Shown piece by piece: positions 42,693 through 50,325 of a stretch of DNA of 64,000 nt; positions within the stretch are counted from its first letter, which is position 1, and every line of letters starts with the position of its first letter. The notes below the pieces were generated by a model that ran no database searches, was not told the origin of the DNA, and was given only the letters and a program-made list of their open reading frames with translations. This DNA comes from Burkholderiales bacterium. Lineage in GTDB: Bacteria > Pseudomonadota > Gammaproteobacteria > Burkholderiales > Burkholderiaceae_C. Both the position numbers and the translations under genes were made by a program. The stretch is from contig JACPOK010000026.1 in NCBI GenBank assembly GCA_016191525.1, positions 214,572 through 278,571 on the forward strand, in the 5' to 3' direction.

Positions 42693-43434
42693 GCTTCTCG
42701 TCGCGATCGGCCTGGCCGCATTCGCTGCACTGGGGTGGGCCCAGATGATCGTATTCGACCCCACGAATTTCGTTCAGACGACGATTTCGGCGGCTGAGGC
42801 CCTCAAAGCCACCGCGCAGCGAGCCACAGCCTATGCATTGCAGTTGCAGCAATACCAGACGCAACTCAAACAGCTGCAGAACATCGACAAGAACATGGCG
42901 GTCGGCATCCTCGCGCAGAACAGTCCCGAGTTGGCCTCGGCGCTTGAACTCTCGGCCACAGTCAGACAGATGTACGGGAACGTCGAAGCGTTGAGAAGTC
43001 GATTCAATGGGCGCCTGGACGAAATCAAGGTGATGGGGATGTCCTGGGACAAGTACATCCTTTACGAGCAGCAGCGCATCCAGAAGAACACGCAAGGCGC
43101 TGCGGACCGCGCGAGGGAAGAGGTTCGCATTGTGGAGCGTGTGAACCGAGACATGACCTATGCACAGGAGATCGCGGCCAAGATTCCCGCTTCCGCAGGC
43201 GTGCATGAGTCGATGCAGCAGCTCAACGTGCAAATGAACAGGATGCTGACGCAATCGGCCGACTATTCCCGCATGATGTCTGCGCTGGCCAACGCTTCCG
43301 GGATGGCTGTCGAGGCGGCTCAGCAGCAGAACGAGCAGGACCAGCGCGACCTCGAGCAGCTGCGCCATCTCAACGGGCTGACCAAGGCGCGCATCGACAG
43401 CGAACGTCGCGCGATCGAGAGGGTCCGGCCATGA
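42685..43434 (+). CDS. VirB5/TrbJ-like pilus-tip protein, copy 1
   Basis: 249 aa. Signal peptide about 1-19 (…LGWAQ). The mature protein begins IVFDPTNFVQTTISA, then long coiled-coil-like helices rich in Gln, with MSWDKYILYEQQRIQKN near 113-129. This is the pattern of TrbJ/VirB5 minor pilins located at the pilus tip. It has no cysteines. It is the first of three adjacent paralogues, overlapping virB4 and the next copy. Confidence 0.8.
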   Translation: MRKLLVAIGLAAFAALGWAQMIVFDPTNFVQTTISAAEALKATAQRATAYALQLQQYQTQLKQLQNIDKNMAVGILAQNSPELASALELSATVRQMYGNVEALRSRFNGRLDEIKVMGMSWDKYILYEQQRIQKNTQGAADRAREEVRIVERVNRDMTYAQEIAAKIPASAGVHESMQQLNVQMNRMLTQSADYSRMMSALANASGMAVEAAQQQNEQDQRDLEQLRHLNGLTKARIDSERRAIERVRP

Positions 43435-44198
43435 TTCGGCGCCTCCTAGCGAGCATCGGCTTGGTCCTGCTCGCCGTCGCGGCAGGGGGAGCACAAGCGG
43501 GCAGCTATTGCGACTATTCGAACATCCTCGACCCGGACAATTTGGTCAAGAACACGGTTCAGGCGGTCGAATCGGTCAAAGCAGTCACGCAGCTGGTAGA
43601 CAAATACAAAAAGCAGGTCGAGCAGTACAAGACTCAGGTCGAGCAGCTGAAGAGCCTGGCGGACAGCGGCTCCGCGCTGGTCCGCACCACCCAAGATCTG
43701 GCCGATGCCCAGCAATTGCTGACGGCACTTCGCAGTCTCCATGGGTCTGCCCAGCAGGTGCGTGGGCGCTTCGACCAGCGTCTCGGACAGATGAAGGCGA
43801 CTAGCACCTCGTGGGAAAGCTACATCGAATGGGAGCGCAATCGGATCGCTCGGAACGTCGGGAACGCCGTCGCCGGCGCCCAGGAAGAGCAGCGAGTCCT
43901 GGCGCGTGTGCAACGCGACTATGAGTTCGCGCGCGAGGTGTCGCAGAAGATTCCGGAATCGGCAGGCATCCATCAAGCCGCACAGATCATGAATCTCCAG
44001 GTCAACCGGATGATCTCGCAGCAGGCGGAGCTTGCGCGCATCATGGCACCCGCCGCGGCGGCCGCCGGCGAAACCACTGAAGCGCTGCAGCAACGCGCCG
44101 AGCGCGCGAAATTCAGGGCAGAGCAGTTCCAGCAGCTGAACAACATGACCAAAGCGAGGCAGCAGAGCGAACGGAGTTCGTTGGAGGGCCTGAGATGA
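43431..44198 (+). CDS. VirB5/TrbJ-like protein, copy 2
   Basis: 255 aa. Signal peptide about 1-23. The mature start has one cysteine (YCDYSNILDPDNLVKNTVQA) and the same Asp-Pro-Asp-Asn opening as copy 3. Long Gln/Lys coiled-coil helices follow, with SWESYIEWERNRIARN in place of the SWDKYILYEQQRI block. It is more divergent than copies 1 and 3 are from each other. It overlaps copy 1 and copy 3 by four bases each. Confidence 0.78.
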   Translation: MIRRLLASIGLVLLAVAAGGAQAGSYCDYSNILDPDNLVKNTVQAVESVKAVTQLVDKYKKQVEQYKTQVEQLKSLADSGSALVRTTQDLADAQQLLTALRSLHGSAQQVRGRFDQRLGQMKATSTSWESYIEWERNRIARNVGNAVAGAQEEQRVLARVQRDYEFAREVSQKIPESAGIHQAAQIMNLQVNRMISQQAELARIMAPAAAAAGETTEALQQRAERAKFRAEQFQQLNNMTKARQQSERSSLEGLR

Positions 44199-44983
44199 AG
44201 CCCGTGATGACTCGCCGAATTCTCCTTGCGTTGGCCATGCTCGCTGCGGTGGCCCCGGCATTCGCTGTGTATTGCCCGCGCATTCTCTTCGACCCCGACA
44301 ATTTCGTGAAGAACACGATCATGGCGGAGCAGGGCGTGGAGGCCACCGCTGCACGCGCTGCGTCGATGCTGACGCGCATGCAGCAGTTCCAGACCCAGGT
44401 GGCGCAATTGCGCTCAATCGATTCGGTGGTGCCTCGTGCCGCCGAGGACCGATCCGCCACGCAGCTTGCCGACATGCGCTTGCTCCTTGCCACCTTGAGG
44501 CAAATGCAAGGTAGTGTTCAGCAGGTCCGATCCCGCATGGGTGCACGCCTAGACGAAGTCAAGGCAATGGGCATGTCATGGGACAAGTACATCCTCTATG
44601 AGCAACAGCGCATCGAGAAGAACGTGAAGATTGCAACGGCCCGCGCCACCGAGGAAGCGCGGGCGCTTGATCAGGTCGGGAAGGACTTCACCTCATATCA
44701 AGAAGTGGCCGCGAGGATCCCCGAGTCGGCCGGTATGCACGAGGCGATGCAAAAGCTGAACGTGCAAGCGAATCAAATGATCGTCCAGTCGGCGCAGATG
44801 GCAAGGCTCCTGGCGCCGACGGCTGCCAGTGCTGGTTCGGTCACGGAAATCCGGCAGCAGCGCAATGAGCGGGCCACCCGGCAGCTTCAACAGATGGAGC
44901 AACTTCACGAGCTCTCGCGCTCGCGGCAGGCCGGTGAGAGACGCGCTATCGACAACGCTGGACCGAACCCACGCGATCAATAG
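44195..44983 (+). CDS. VirB5/TrbJ-like protein, copy 3
   Basis: 262 aa. Signal peptide about 1-24. The mature start is VYCPRILFDPDNFVKNTIMAEQG, sharing the DPDNFVKNT opening. MSWDKYILYEQQRIEKN is nearly identical to copy 1, while the rest differs. The retained signal peptide, opening and central block in all three copies argue that each is functional, perhaps forming a mixed tip complex. It ends shortly before the virB6-like gene (TAGGAG overlaps its stop). Confidence 0.78.
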   Translation: MKPVMTRRILLALAMLAAVAPAFAVYCPRILFDPDNFVKNTIMAEQGVEATAARAASMLTRMQQFQTQVAQLRSIDSVVPRAAEDRSATQLADMRLLLATLRQMQGSVQQVRSRMGARLDEVKAMGMSWDKYILYEQQRIEKNVKIATARATEEARALDQVGKDFTSYQEVAARIPESAGMHEAMQKLNVQANQMIVQSAQMARLLAPTAASAGSVTEIRQQRNERATRQLQQMEQLHELSRSRQAGERRAIDNAGPNPRDQ

Positions 44984-44995
44984 GAGTTGGTGCTG

Positions 44996-46267
44996 ATGCT
45001 CACAGTTTCATTGCAGTCGTCTCAGGCGACATCGTTCTCCACGAAATTCCGACGCTTCTGCCTCGTCGCGCTGCTCGTTGTCGTAGGTCTTGCGTCGGGC
45101 ATTCCGGCCATGTCTCAGGACGCGCCGCCTCAGCCGTTCCCGGAGGAGACTCCCGAAGAAGTTGCCGACTCACTGCCGCAGCGTGCGATGCAGCGGACGA
45201 TGGAGCTCATCACCGCTGTCGAGGGCTTGATCTCGCAGGTGGGCAACGGTGGCGTGTTCAATAGTCTCGGACGCCGATTGACGGCTGTCCTCGGTGCTAC
45301 CGTCATCATCTGGTCGATCCTGAAGAACATGGTGTTGAAGGCAACTCCGACGCAGATCATCGCGGATCTGGTATTTCCAATGATTGTCATGGCCATGTGT
45401 GTCGCCGCCCTGGACCAGAACTTCGCCGGCAAGGTCAATGCGAGCGTGCAGGCGCTCATGTCAGGACTATCGCCAGGATCAACCAACTCAGGCTCGGTAG
45501 CGGTCAACTTCGTCAAGGGAATGCTCAAGGCGATAGCGGCCGTTTGGACGCAGAGCCCGGGGTTCACCATCAAGGACATTGGCTTCACCTATCTTGCGTC
45601 GCTCCTGCTGCAACTCATGGCAGTTGTCTTCATTGCCATCGGTACCGCGGTCGGCCTCGGTGTGATCTTCATGGCCAAATTCCAGATCGCCTTCGCCATC
45701 GCGCTCGCGCCCGTCATGATTCCATGGCTGATGCTCAAGCCAACCGAGTTCCTCTTTTCGGGCTGGCTGACCTTCCTGCTGAAAGGGGGCTTCGTGCTGG
45801 TTGCCGTCAGCGCGATCGCTGGGGCGATCAGCGCCTCAGTCGCCGGATTGAATACCATTGCGGCCGGCTCGGTGGCGGGCATTGACAGCGCGTTGACCTA
45901 TGCGGCCATCGCATTGATGGCCATGCTCTTCGCTTTCCTGCTGTACAAGAGCGCCGACATCGGGTCCGGTGTGATCAGCGGCGGTGTTTCCGGTATCAGC
46001 GGCATGGGGCGCGTTATCGGCGGCGCCGGGGCCAAGATGCTGGGCGGTGCCGGAAAGATCGGTGGCAAGGCTGCTGGCGGAGCGATCGGTATCGGCTCGG
46101 CGGCGGCGATGGGAAAGGCTCACGCCGGAAAAATGGATCGGCAGCTCTCTCCAGGACAAAAATCGATGCAACCGCGACGTGGCTCCTTCCAGCGGAAGGT
46201 GTATGAATTCGCACGTGGCGCTCCGGCTGACGGGACTCCCTCGCCGACCGGCGCGGGAGCAAGCTGA
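44996..46267 (+). CDS. virB6: VirB6/TrbL-like polytopic membrane protein
   Basis: 423 aa; ATG 44996 is chosen for its spacing of nine bases from TAGGAG, over TTG 44987 and GTG 44990. Signal-like N-terminus, then about six hydrophobic segments (roughly 70-90, 115-135, 190-225, 230-250, 260-285, 300-320). The C-terminal tail is Gly/Ala-rich and basic. Topology and place in the operon match VirB6/TrbL, the inner-membrane pore component. It overlaps the next small gene. Confidence 0.82.
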   Translation: MLTVSLQSSQATSFSTKFRRFCLVALLVVVGLASGIPAMSQDAPPQPFPEETPEEVADSLPQRAMQRTMELITAVEGLISQVGNGGVFNSLGRRLTAVLGATVIIWSILKNMVLKATPTQIIADLVFPMIVMAMCVAALDQNFAGKVNASVQALMSGLSPGSTNSGSVAVNFVKGMLKAIAAVWTQSPGFTIKDIGFTYLASLLLQLMAVVFIAIGTAVGLGVIFMAKFQIAFAIALAPVMIPWLMLKPTEFLFSGWLTFLLKGGFVLVAVSAIAGAISASVAGLNTIAAGSVAGIDSALTYAAIALMAMLFAFLLYKSADIGSGVISGGVSGISGMGRVIGGAGAKMLGGAGKIGGKAAGGAIGIGSAAAMGKAHAGKMDRQLSPGQKSMQPRRGSFQRKVYEFARGAPADGTPSPTGAGAS

Positions 46268-46503
46268 TGAGAGAACACCTCATCGAGCTGGCAGACTGTG
46301 CGCGGCGTGTCACGGATGCGGCCAGCGAGGAAGAACTGGCGGAGGCCTTGAGCGACATGGAGCGCATTGGCGAGCGGTCGGTCTCTCTTGCGATTGCCGT
46401 GCAGCTCCTGAAGATCCAGCTGGAGCGGCCCGTCGTGCTTCCGCTGGCTGTCTTGATGTGCGGCTTCTCGCTGTACTTCGCCGCGCAACGCTGGGTGAGT
46501 TGA
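46267..46503 (+). CDS. Small membrane protein of the secretion operon
   Basis: 78 aa starting on the virB6-like stop (TGATGA). The first 50 residues form an acidic amphipathic helix (EEELAEALSDMERIGE) and the last 20 are hydrophobic, giving one C-terminal membrane anchor. No family was recognised. Translational coupling to virB6 suggests an accessory to the inner-membrane complex. Confidence 0.65.
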   Translation: MREHLIELADCARRVTDAASEEELAEALSDMERIGERSVSLAIAVQLLKIQLERPVVLPLAVLMCGFSLYFAAQRWVS

Positions 46504-46523
46504 ACTGCGGAAGGGCTCCCGTA

Positions 46524-46543
46524 CAGTTTCAACAAGGAAACTG
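46524..46543 (+). promoter_or_regulatory. Hairpin covering a ribosome-binding site
   Basis: CAGTTTC (46524-46530) pairs with GAAACTG (46537-46543). The likely ribosome-binding AAGGAAA (46534-46540) is partly in the stem, and the ATG is at 46547. It would lower translation of the lipoprotein-like gene unless opened. Confidence 0.5.
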
Positions 46544-46546
46544 CAC

Positions 46547-46891
46547 ATGAAGCTCTTGTTTACTCGAATCACGGCGGCGCTTGGCCTTGCAGGCTGTCTC
46601 TTCGGAGCGGCCGAGGTTGGCGTGCTCGGCAACTACTATGCGAGGGTGGAGGACCGGGCCCGCATCTGGTGCTCGACGCGCAGCTTTTGCAAATCGGTCC
46701 GGCGAGAAGGTACTCTCGCCGCGCCGCAGCTTATCGTCCACGTCAAGGGGTCGATCAACCCGACTTTGGTCGAGACGGACCTTCGGGCTGCAGGCGCGCT
46801 GAAAGCGCCTCGGCAGGACAGTGACCCGCTGCCGAAGGAGCTGCTGGTAGTCGTGCGTGCCGACATGCGGGCACTGGGAGGCAAGCCATGA
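46547..46891 (+). CDS. Small lipoprotein-like protein (possible VirB7 analogue)
   Basis: 114 aa. A basic N-terminus and hydrophobic stretch lead to LAGC at 14-17, a good lipobox with Cys17 as the modified residue. Two more cysteines follow (CSTRSFC, about 42-48), then a small alpha/beta part with LIVHVKGSINPTLV. No other VirB7-like lipoprotein is seen in the operon, so this is the candidate, although it is longer than typical VirB7. It overlaps the AAA+ gene by four bases. Confidence 0.6.
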   Translation: MKLLFTRITAALGLAGCLFGAAEVGVLGNYYARVEDRARIWCSTRSFCKSVRREGTLAAPQLIVHVKGSINPTLVETDLRAAGALKAPRQDSDPLPKELLVVVRADMRALGGKP

Positions 46892-48684
46892 CGGTGCTCT
46901 GGACTATCGCTGCCGCATTATTTGGTGCTCTGCTTTTCGTCCTCGCGATGGGGAAACGTGCATCGCAATCTCGGTGGGTTTGGGTGGCGGCATCATGTAG
47001 TGCCGCGACGTGCGTCGCCGCCATCTGGAGCGCCGGGCTGCTGTTCGAAACTTGGGGATTCCAAATTGCCGGTGTGGCTGGAATTGTGGGTACTTTGCTG
47101 GCTCGCCCGGCGAAAGACATGGCCATGGCCGTAGACGACCCTGGGGGTTCCGGTCAATTGAGCGCGGAGCGTGTCGAGCCTCTCCGGCTGAAAGGAAATG
47201 GCTTCAAAGACATCGCCGGCATGGCCACGGTCAAGGCGCAACTCCTGCAGGCGACCGAGGAGGCAAGGCAGCGAGGAACGAGGGAGACGCGCAACGGCAT
47301 CATGCTGTTCGGGGAACCTGGCAACGGGAAGACGATCCTTGTGAGGAAACTCGCTGAGCACCTTCGCCTGCCACTCTACGAGGCGGACATCGGAAAGGTC
47401 AACTCTCGCTTCGTGGGAGAGACAACTGAGCGGCTGATGGCCGTGATCGGGGAGGCTCGCCGGAATTGTCCCTGCATTCTTTTCCTTGACGAGGCGGAGA
47501 GCGTTCTCGAAGCCCGTGAAGAAGTAGGGCGGGCAGGAGGTTCAGGTGCGTCAGACATCAATCGGACCACCAATGCCTTGCTGACAGCACTGGTGGATCT
47601 GCGAGGGTCGGGCGTGGTGGTGCTGGCCGCCACCAACTTTCTTGATCGAATCGATCCAGCAGCGATCCGCGAAGGGCGTTTCGACTGGAAGATCGAGGTG
47701 ACTTCACCCGATGAAGCCGCGCGGCTGGGACTTCTTCAGGAAGGCTTGGAAAAGAGTGCGCGCGGTATCGAAGTTTCCGACGATGTGGTGCGAAGCGTGG
47801 CCGCTCGATGGAAGGGGTTCTCGGCCAAGCGAATCGTTGCCATAGCGGAACAAGCCGGGCGGTTCGCGCGCGCGAATGGGCTCAATCGACTCGGGTACAA
47901 GGACCTGCATACTGTGCTGCGTGAGGTCCAAGGCGCCCGAGCTGCAGCGCCTGAGGGAACGAAGTCATTGGCTGACCTGGTACTTCAACCCGACCAGCGT
48001 GACCAACTCAATGCGATGGCGGTTCGCCTCAAGAATGCGTACGAGATCGAGGCCGCAGGGGGTTCGATACCTACGGGTGTGCTGCTCATCGGGCCTCCTG
48101 GCACCGGAAAGACCGAGGTTGCCCGTGCGATCGCGAAGGATGCGGGGTATGCGTTCTTCCCGATCACGGGCGGAGAAATCATTGCTGATCCGCATCGAAT
48201 GAAGAAGCTGTGGCGCCAGGCCATGGACATGCGGCCAGCGCTGTTCTTTATCGACGAAGGGGACGATGTCCTGGCGAATCGCGTGGGCTCGGCGCACAAG
48301 CCGATCACCAATCAAGTCCTCACGATGATGGATGGTGCGCAGGGTCGGATTCCGGATTTGCTCTACGTCGCGGCTACAAACCATGCGGAGGCGATCGACC
48401 CTGCCGCGCTGCGGGGTGGCAGGTTCACGGAGAAGCTGGAAATCACCCCGCCGGATGCCGAGGCCCTGATGCCCTGGATCGCTTCTTGGCTCACCCATCG
48501 CGGGTGGTCGAGCGATCTACCTGCGTCCGCGATCGCAACGCTGTTGGACGGCCAGTCGGTGGCCAACGCGCAGTCGATCCTGCAGCAGGCTGTAAACATC
48601 GCGCTCGTTGAGTGCGCGGATTTCTCGGCGCGTCGGATCGAGGTACAGCATCTTCACGCGGCCATTCGGACTGTCGTGGGCTGA
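46888..48684 (+). CDS. Membrane-anchored protein with two AAA+ domains
   Basis: 598 aa. Two or three hydrophobic segments lie at 3-22, 31-50 and 57-72. Domain 1 has Walker A GEPGNGKT at 142-149 and Walker B CILFLDEAES near 196-205. Domain 2 has GPPGTGKT at 402-409 and LFFIDEGDD at 452-460. Sensor-1 ATN and arginine-finger-like GR-F motifs follow in both. The plan recalls Cdc48/FtsH-type unfoldases; no HExxH protease domain is present. It lies between virB6 and virB8, so it may remodel secretion subunits or unfold substrates. This is unusual for VirB systems. Confidence 0.8.
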   Translation: MTVLWTIAAALFGALLFVLAMGKRASQSRWVWVAASCSAATCVAAIWSAGLLFETWGFQIAGVAGIVGTLLARPAKDMAMAVDDPGGSGQLSAERVEPLRLKGNGFKDIAGMATVKAQLLQATEEARQRGTRETRNGIMLFGEPGNGKTILVRKLAEHLRLPLYEADIGKVNSRFVGETTERLMAVIGEARRNCPCILFLDEAESVLEAREEVGRAGGSGASDINRTTNALLTALVDLRGSGVVVLAATNFLDRIDPAAIREGRFDWKIEVTSPDEAARLGLLQEGLEKSARGIEVSDDVVRSVAARWKGFSAKRIVAIAEQAGRFARANGLNRLGYKDLHTVLREVQGARAAAPEGTKSLADLVLQPDQRDQLNAMAVRLKNAYEIEAAGGSIPTGVLLIGPPGTGKTEVARAIAKDAGYAFFPITGGEIIADPHRMKKLWRQAMDMRPALFFIDEGDDVLANRVGSAHKPITNQVLTMMDGAQGRIPDLLYVAATNHAEAIDPAALRGGRFTEKLEITPPDAEALMPWIASWLTHRGWSSDLPASAIATLLDGQSVANAQSILQQAVNIALVECADFSARRIEVQHLHAAIRTVVG

Positions 48685-48761
48685 GGTCCAACTGCAATCG
48701 TTGGCAGCTTGATGACCTGGGGGCGCCAGTAGCGACCATGTGCGTGGCGCGGCGACGGAAC

Positions 48762-48816
48762 ACCGGCAAATGCGCTGTTTTGGCGGGGGGCCACCTTAGG
48801 CCTTTGGCCAAAGAAT
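48762..48816 (+). promoter_or_regulatory. Shared activator-type promoter, site B
   Basis: Box CCGGCAAATGCGCTG then TTTTGGCGGG (TTTT at 48778), with -10-like AAGAAT at 48811-48816, 33 nt from the first T. ATG 48824 lies seven bases after the -10, with no Shine-Dalgarno. Confidence 0.75.
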
Positions 48817-48823
48817 CAGCTGC

Positions 48824-49528
48824 ATGTTCCGAACGAAGCGTCAACCGGAGTCACTGCAGGATCTGGACAACACACCGCCTGCGATCGTAGAGCGGCCTCG
48901 CAGAGCCTTTCCATCGCTGCTGGGAACTGAGCGCGTCCATGGCAGCCGATGGTTCGTCGTGTCGTGCTTCCAGTGGCTGGTCATTGCCGTATTGGCCTTG
49001 ACGCTGTACCAGTTGTTCCCACTGAAAACCGTTGTCCCATGGATCATCTTCGTCGATCCCGACAGCGGCCAGGTCCGCGGCAAGCCCGTTGCGGCCGAGC
49101 AATTCAAAGGCCAAGTCAACGAGCGGATGATTGGCGCAGAAGCACGCGCCTTCGTTCGGGGAATGATGACCATCGACCCATTCGTGACGCGCAGCAACCT
49201 TGAGCGCGTTTCCAAGCGGGTGACAGGCAAAGCGGCTACTGAGTTCCGCGAATTTCTCTCCGCCGAGCGTCCTTTCGAACGTCTCGCAAAAACCGCCGGC
49301 CTGGTGCGTACGCCCGACAGCATCACGGTCGATGCGTCCCAGAAGAACGTCGTCTTCGTGTTCGTCCAGACGTCGGAACGGATTTCGTCAGGCGAACCAA
49401 TCATCACCAAGTGGCGCTTCACGCTGCACTACGTCGTCGATCCGGCTATCGATCCGAACGGATTCGAAGAGAACCCTCTCGGCTTCGTTGTCACGCACTT
49501 CGAGCGAGTCCAGGACTTCCAGAAATGA
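48824..49528 (+). CDS. virB8: VirB8/TrbF-like inner-membrane protein
   Basis: 234 aa from an ATG at the predicted start of promoter B. A cytoplasmic N-terminal 40 residues, one membrane helix at about 43-66, and a periplasmic NTF2-like domain with WIIFVDPDSGQV, AEARAFVRGMM, ITKWRFTLHYVVDP and NPLGFVVTHFE. Fold and order match VirB8/TrbF, the nucleation factor of the channel. It begins the virB8-virB9-virB10-pil operon and overlaps virB9 as ATGA. Confidence 0.85.
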   Translation: MFRTKRQPESLQDLDNTPPAIVERPRRAFPSLLGTERVHGSRWFVVSCFQWLVIAVLALTLYQLFPLKTVVPWIIFVDPDSGQVRGKPVAAEQFKGQVNERMIGAEARAFVRGMMTIDPFVTRSNLERVSKRVTGKAATEFREFLSAERPFERLAKTAGLVRTPDSITVDASQKNVVFVFVQTSERISSGEPIITKWRFTLHYVVDPAIDPNGFEENPLGFVVTHFERVQDFQK

Positions 49529-50325
49529 TCAAGCGCATCTTCCTGCTCCTGACCGTCATGTGTTCGGTGTGCGTGCATGCCCAGCAGCAAGCAACGCCTG
49601 TTACAGGCGACACCCGCCTCGTCACTTTCAAGTTCGATCCGGACAAGAGCTATCTCATCCTGACGAGACCGAAGTCGATGACGCACGTGCAGCTCCGACC
49701 GGACGAGAAGATCGTGACGGTGGGGGCCGGGGACACCGCGAATTTCACCTTCACTGTGACGGCCAATCGTAGCAACCTTCTGGTTCGTCCGAAATACCCG
49801 GACCTGGAAACGTCGCTCACGCTGATCACGACCGAGCGGGCCTATCCAATCATGATTCGGTCGACGGACTCTGAAGGCGGCAAGTGGCACCAGCGAGTCT
49901 CGTGGATTGTCGAAGACGGGTTGATCGACGACTCACCTTCACCGGCCGCACCGGTGATAGCTCCTCGCGCCGCACAGGACGGGCTGCCCGACTCGATCAC
50001 TGCCGCGCCGTCAGCATTGGCAATCGACCGTCTGAACTTCGACTATGCGGTCGAAGGAGATGCGCCGTTCAAACCCGTCCAGGTGTTTGACGACGGGAAA
50101 CTCACCTTTCTCCGATTGCCAGATGCGCTCGAAGTGCTACCGGCGCTCTTCGCTGTCGTTGAGGGCGAAGCCCAGTTGTTGAACTACACGGTGAAGAACA
50201 AGTTCCTGGTGGTCCAGGGAACCAGCCCCTCGATGTTGCTGAAGCTGGGAAAGGCCGAGGTGAAGGTTCGTAAGGGCCGCGCGTCACGGTGGCCATCGCT
50301 TCCCTGGGAGATCACCGGTGGCTGA
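49525..50325 (+). CDS. virB9: VirB9/TrbG-like outer-membrane complex protein
   Basis: 266 aa. Signal peptide about 1-19. The N-terminal beta domain has VTFKFDPDKSYLI and TTERAYPIMIR; the C-terminal domain has LNFDYAVEGDAPFKPVQVFDDGKLTFLRLP and NKFLVVQG, both typical of VirB9/TrbG. It forms the outer-membrane core with VirB7 and VirB10. The same C-terminal domain reappears, modified, in the gene at 51598. It overlaps virB10 by 8 nt. Confidence 0.87.
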   Translation: MIKRIFLLLTVMCSVCVHAQQQATPVTGDTRLVTFKFDPDKSYLILTRPKSMTHVQLRPDEKIVTVGAGDTANFTFTVTANRSNLLVRPKYPDLETSLTLITTERAYPIMIRSTDSEGGKWHQRVSWIVEDGLIDDSPSPAAPVIAPRAAQDGLPDSITAAPSALAIDRLNFDYAVEGDAPFKPVQVFDDGKLTFLRLPDALEVLPALFAVVEGEAQLLNYTVKNKFLVVQGTSPSMLLKLGKAEVKVRKGRASRWPSLPWEITGG

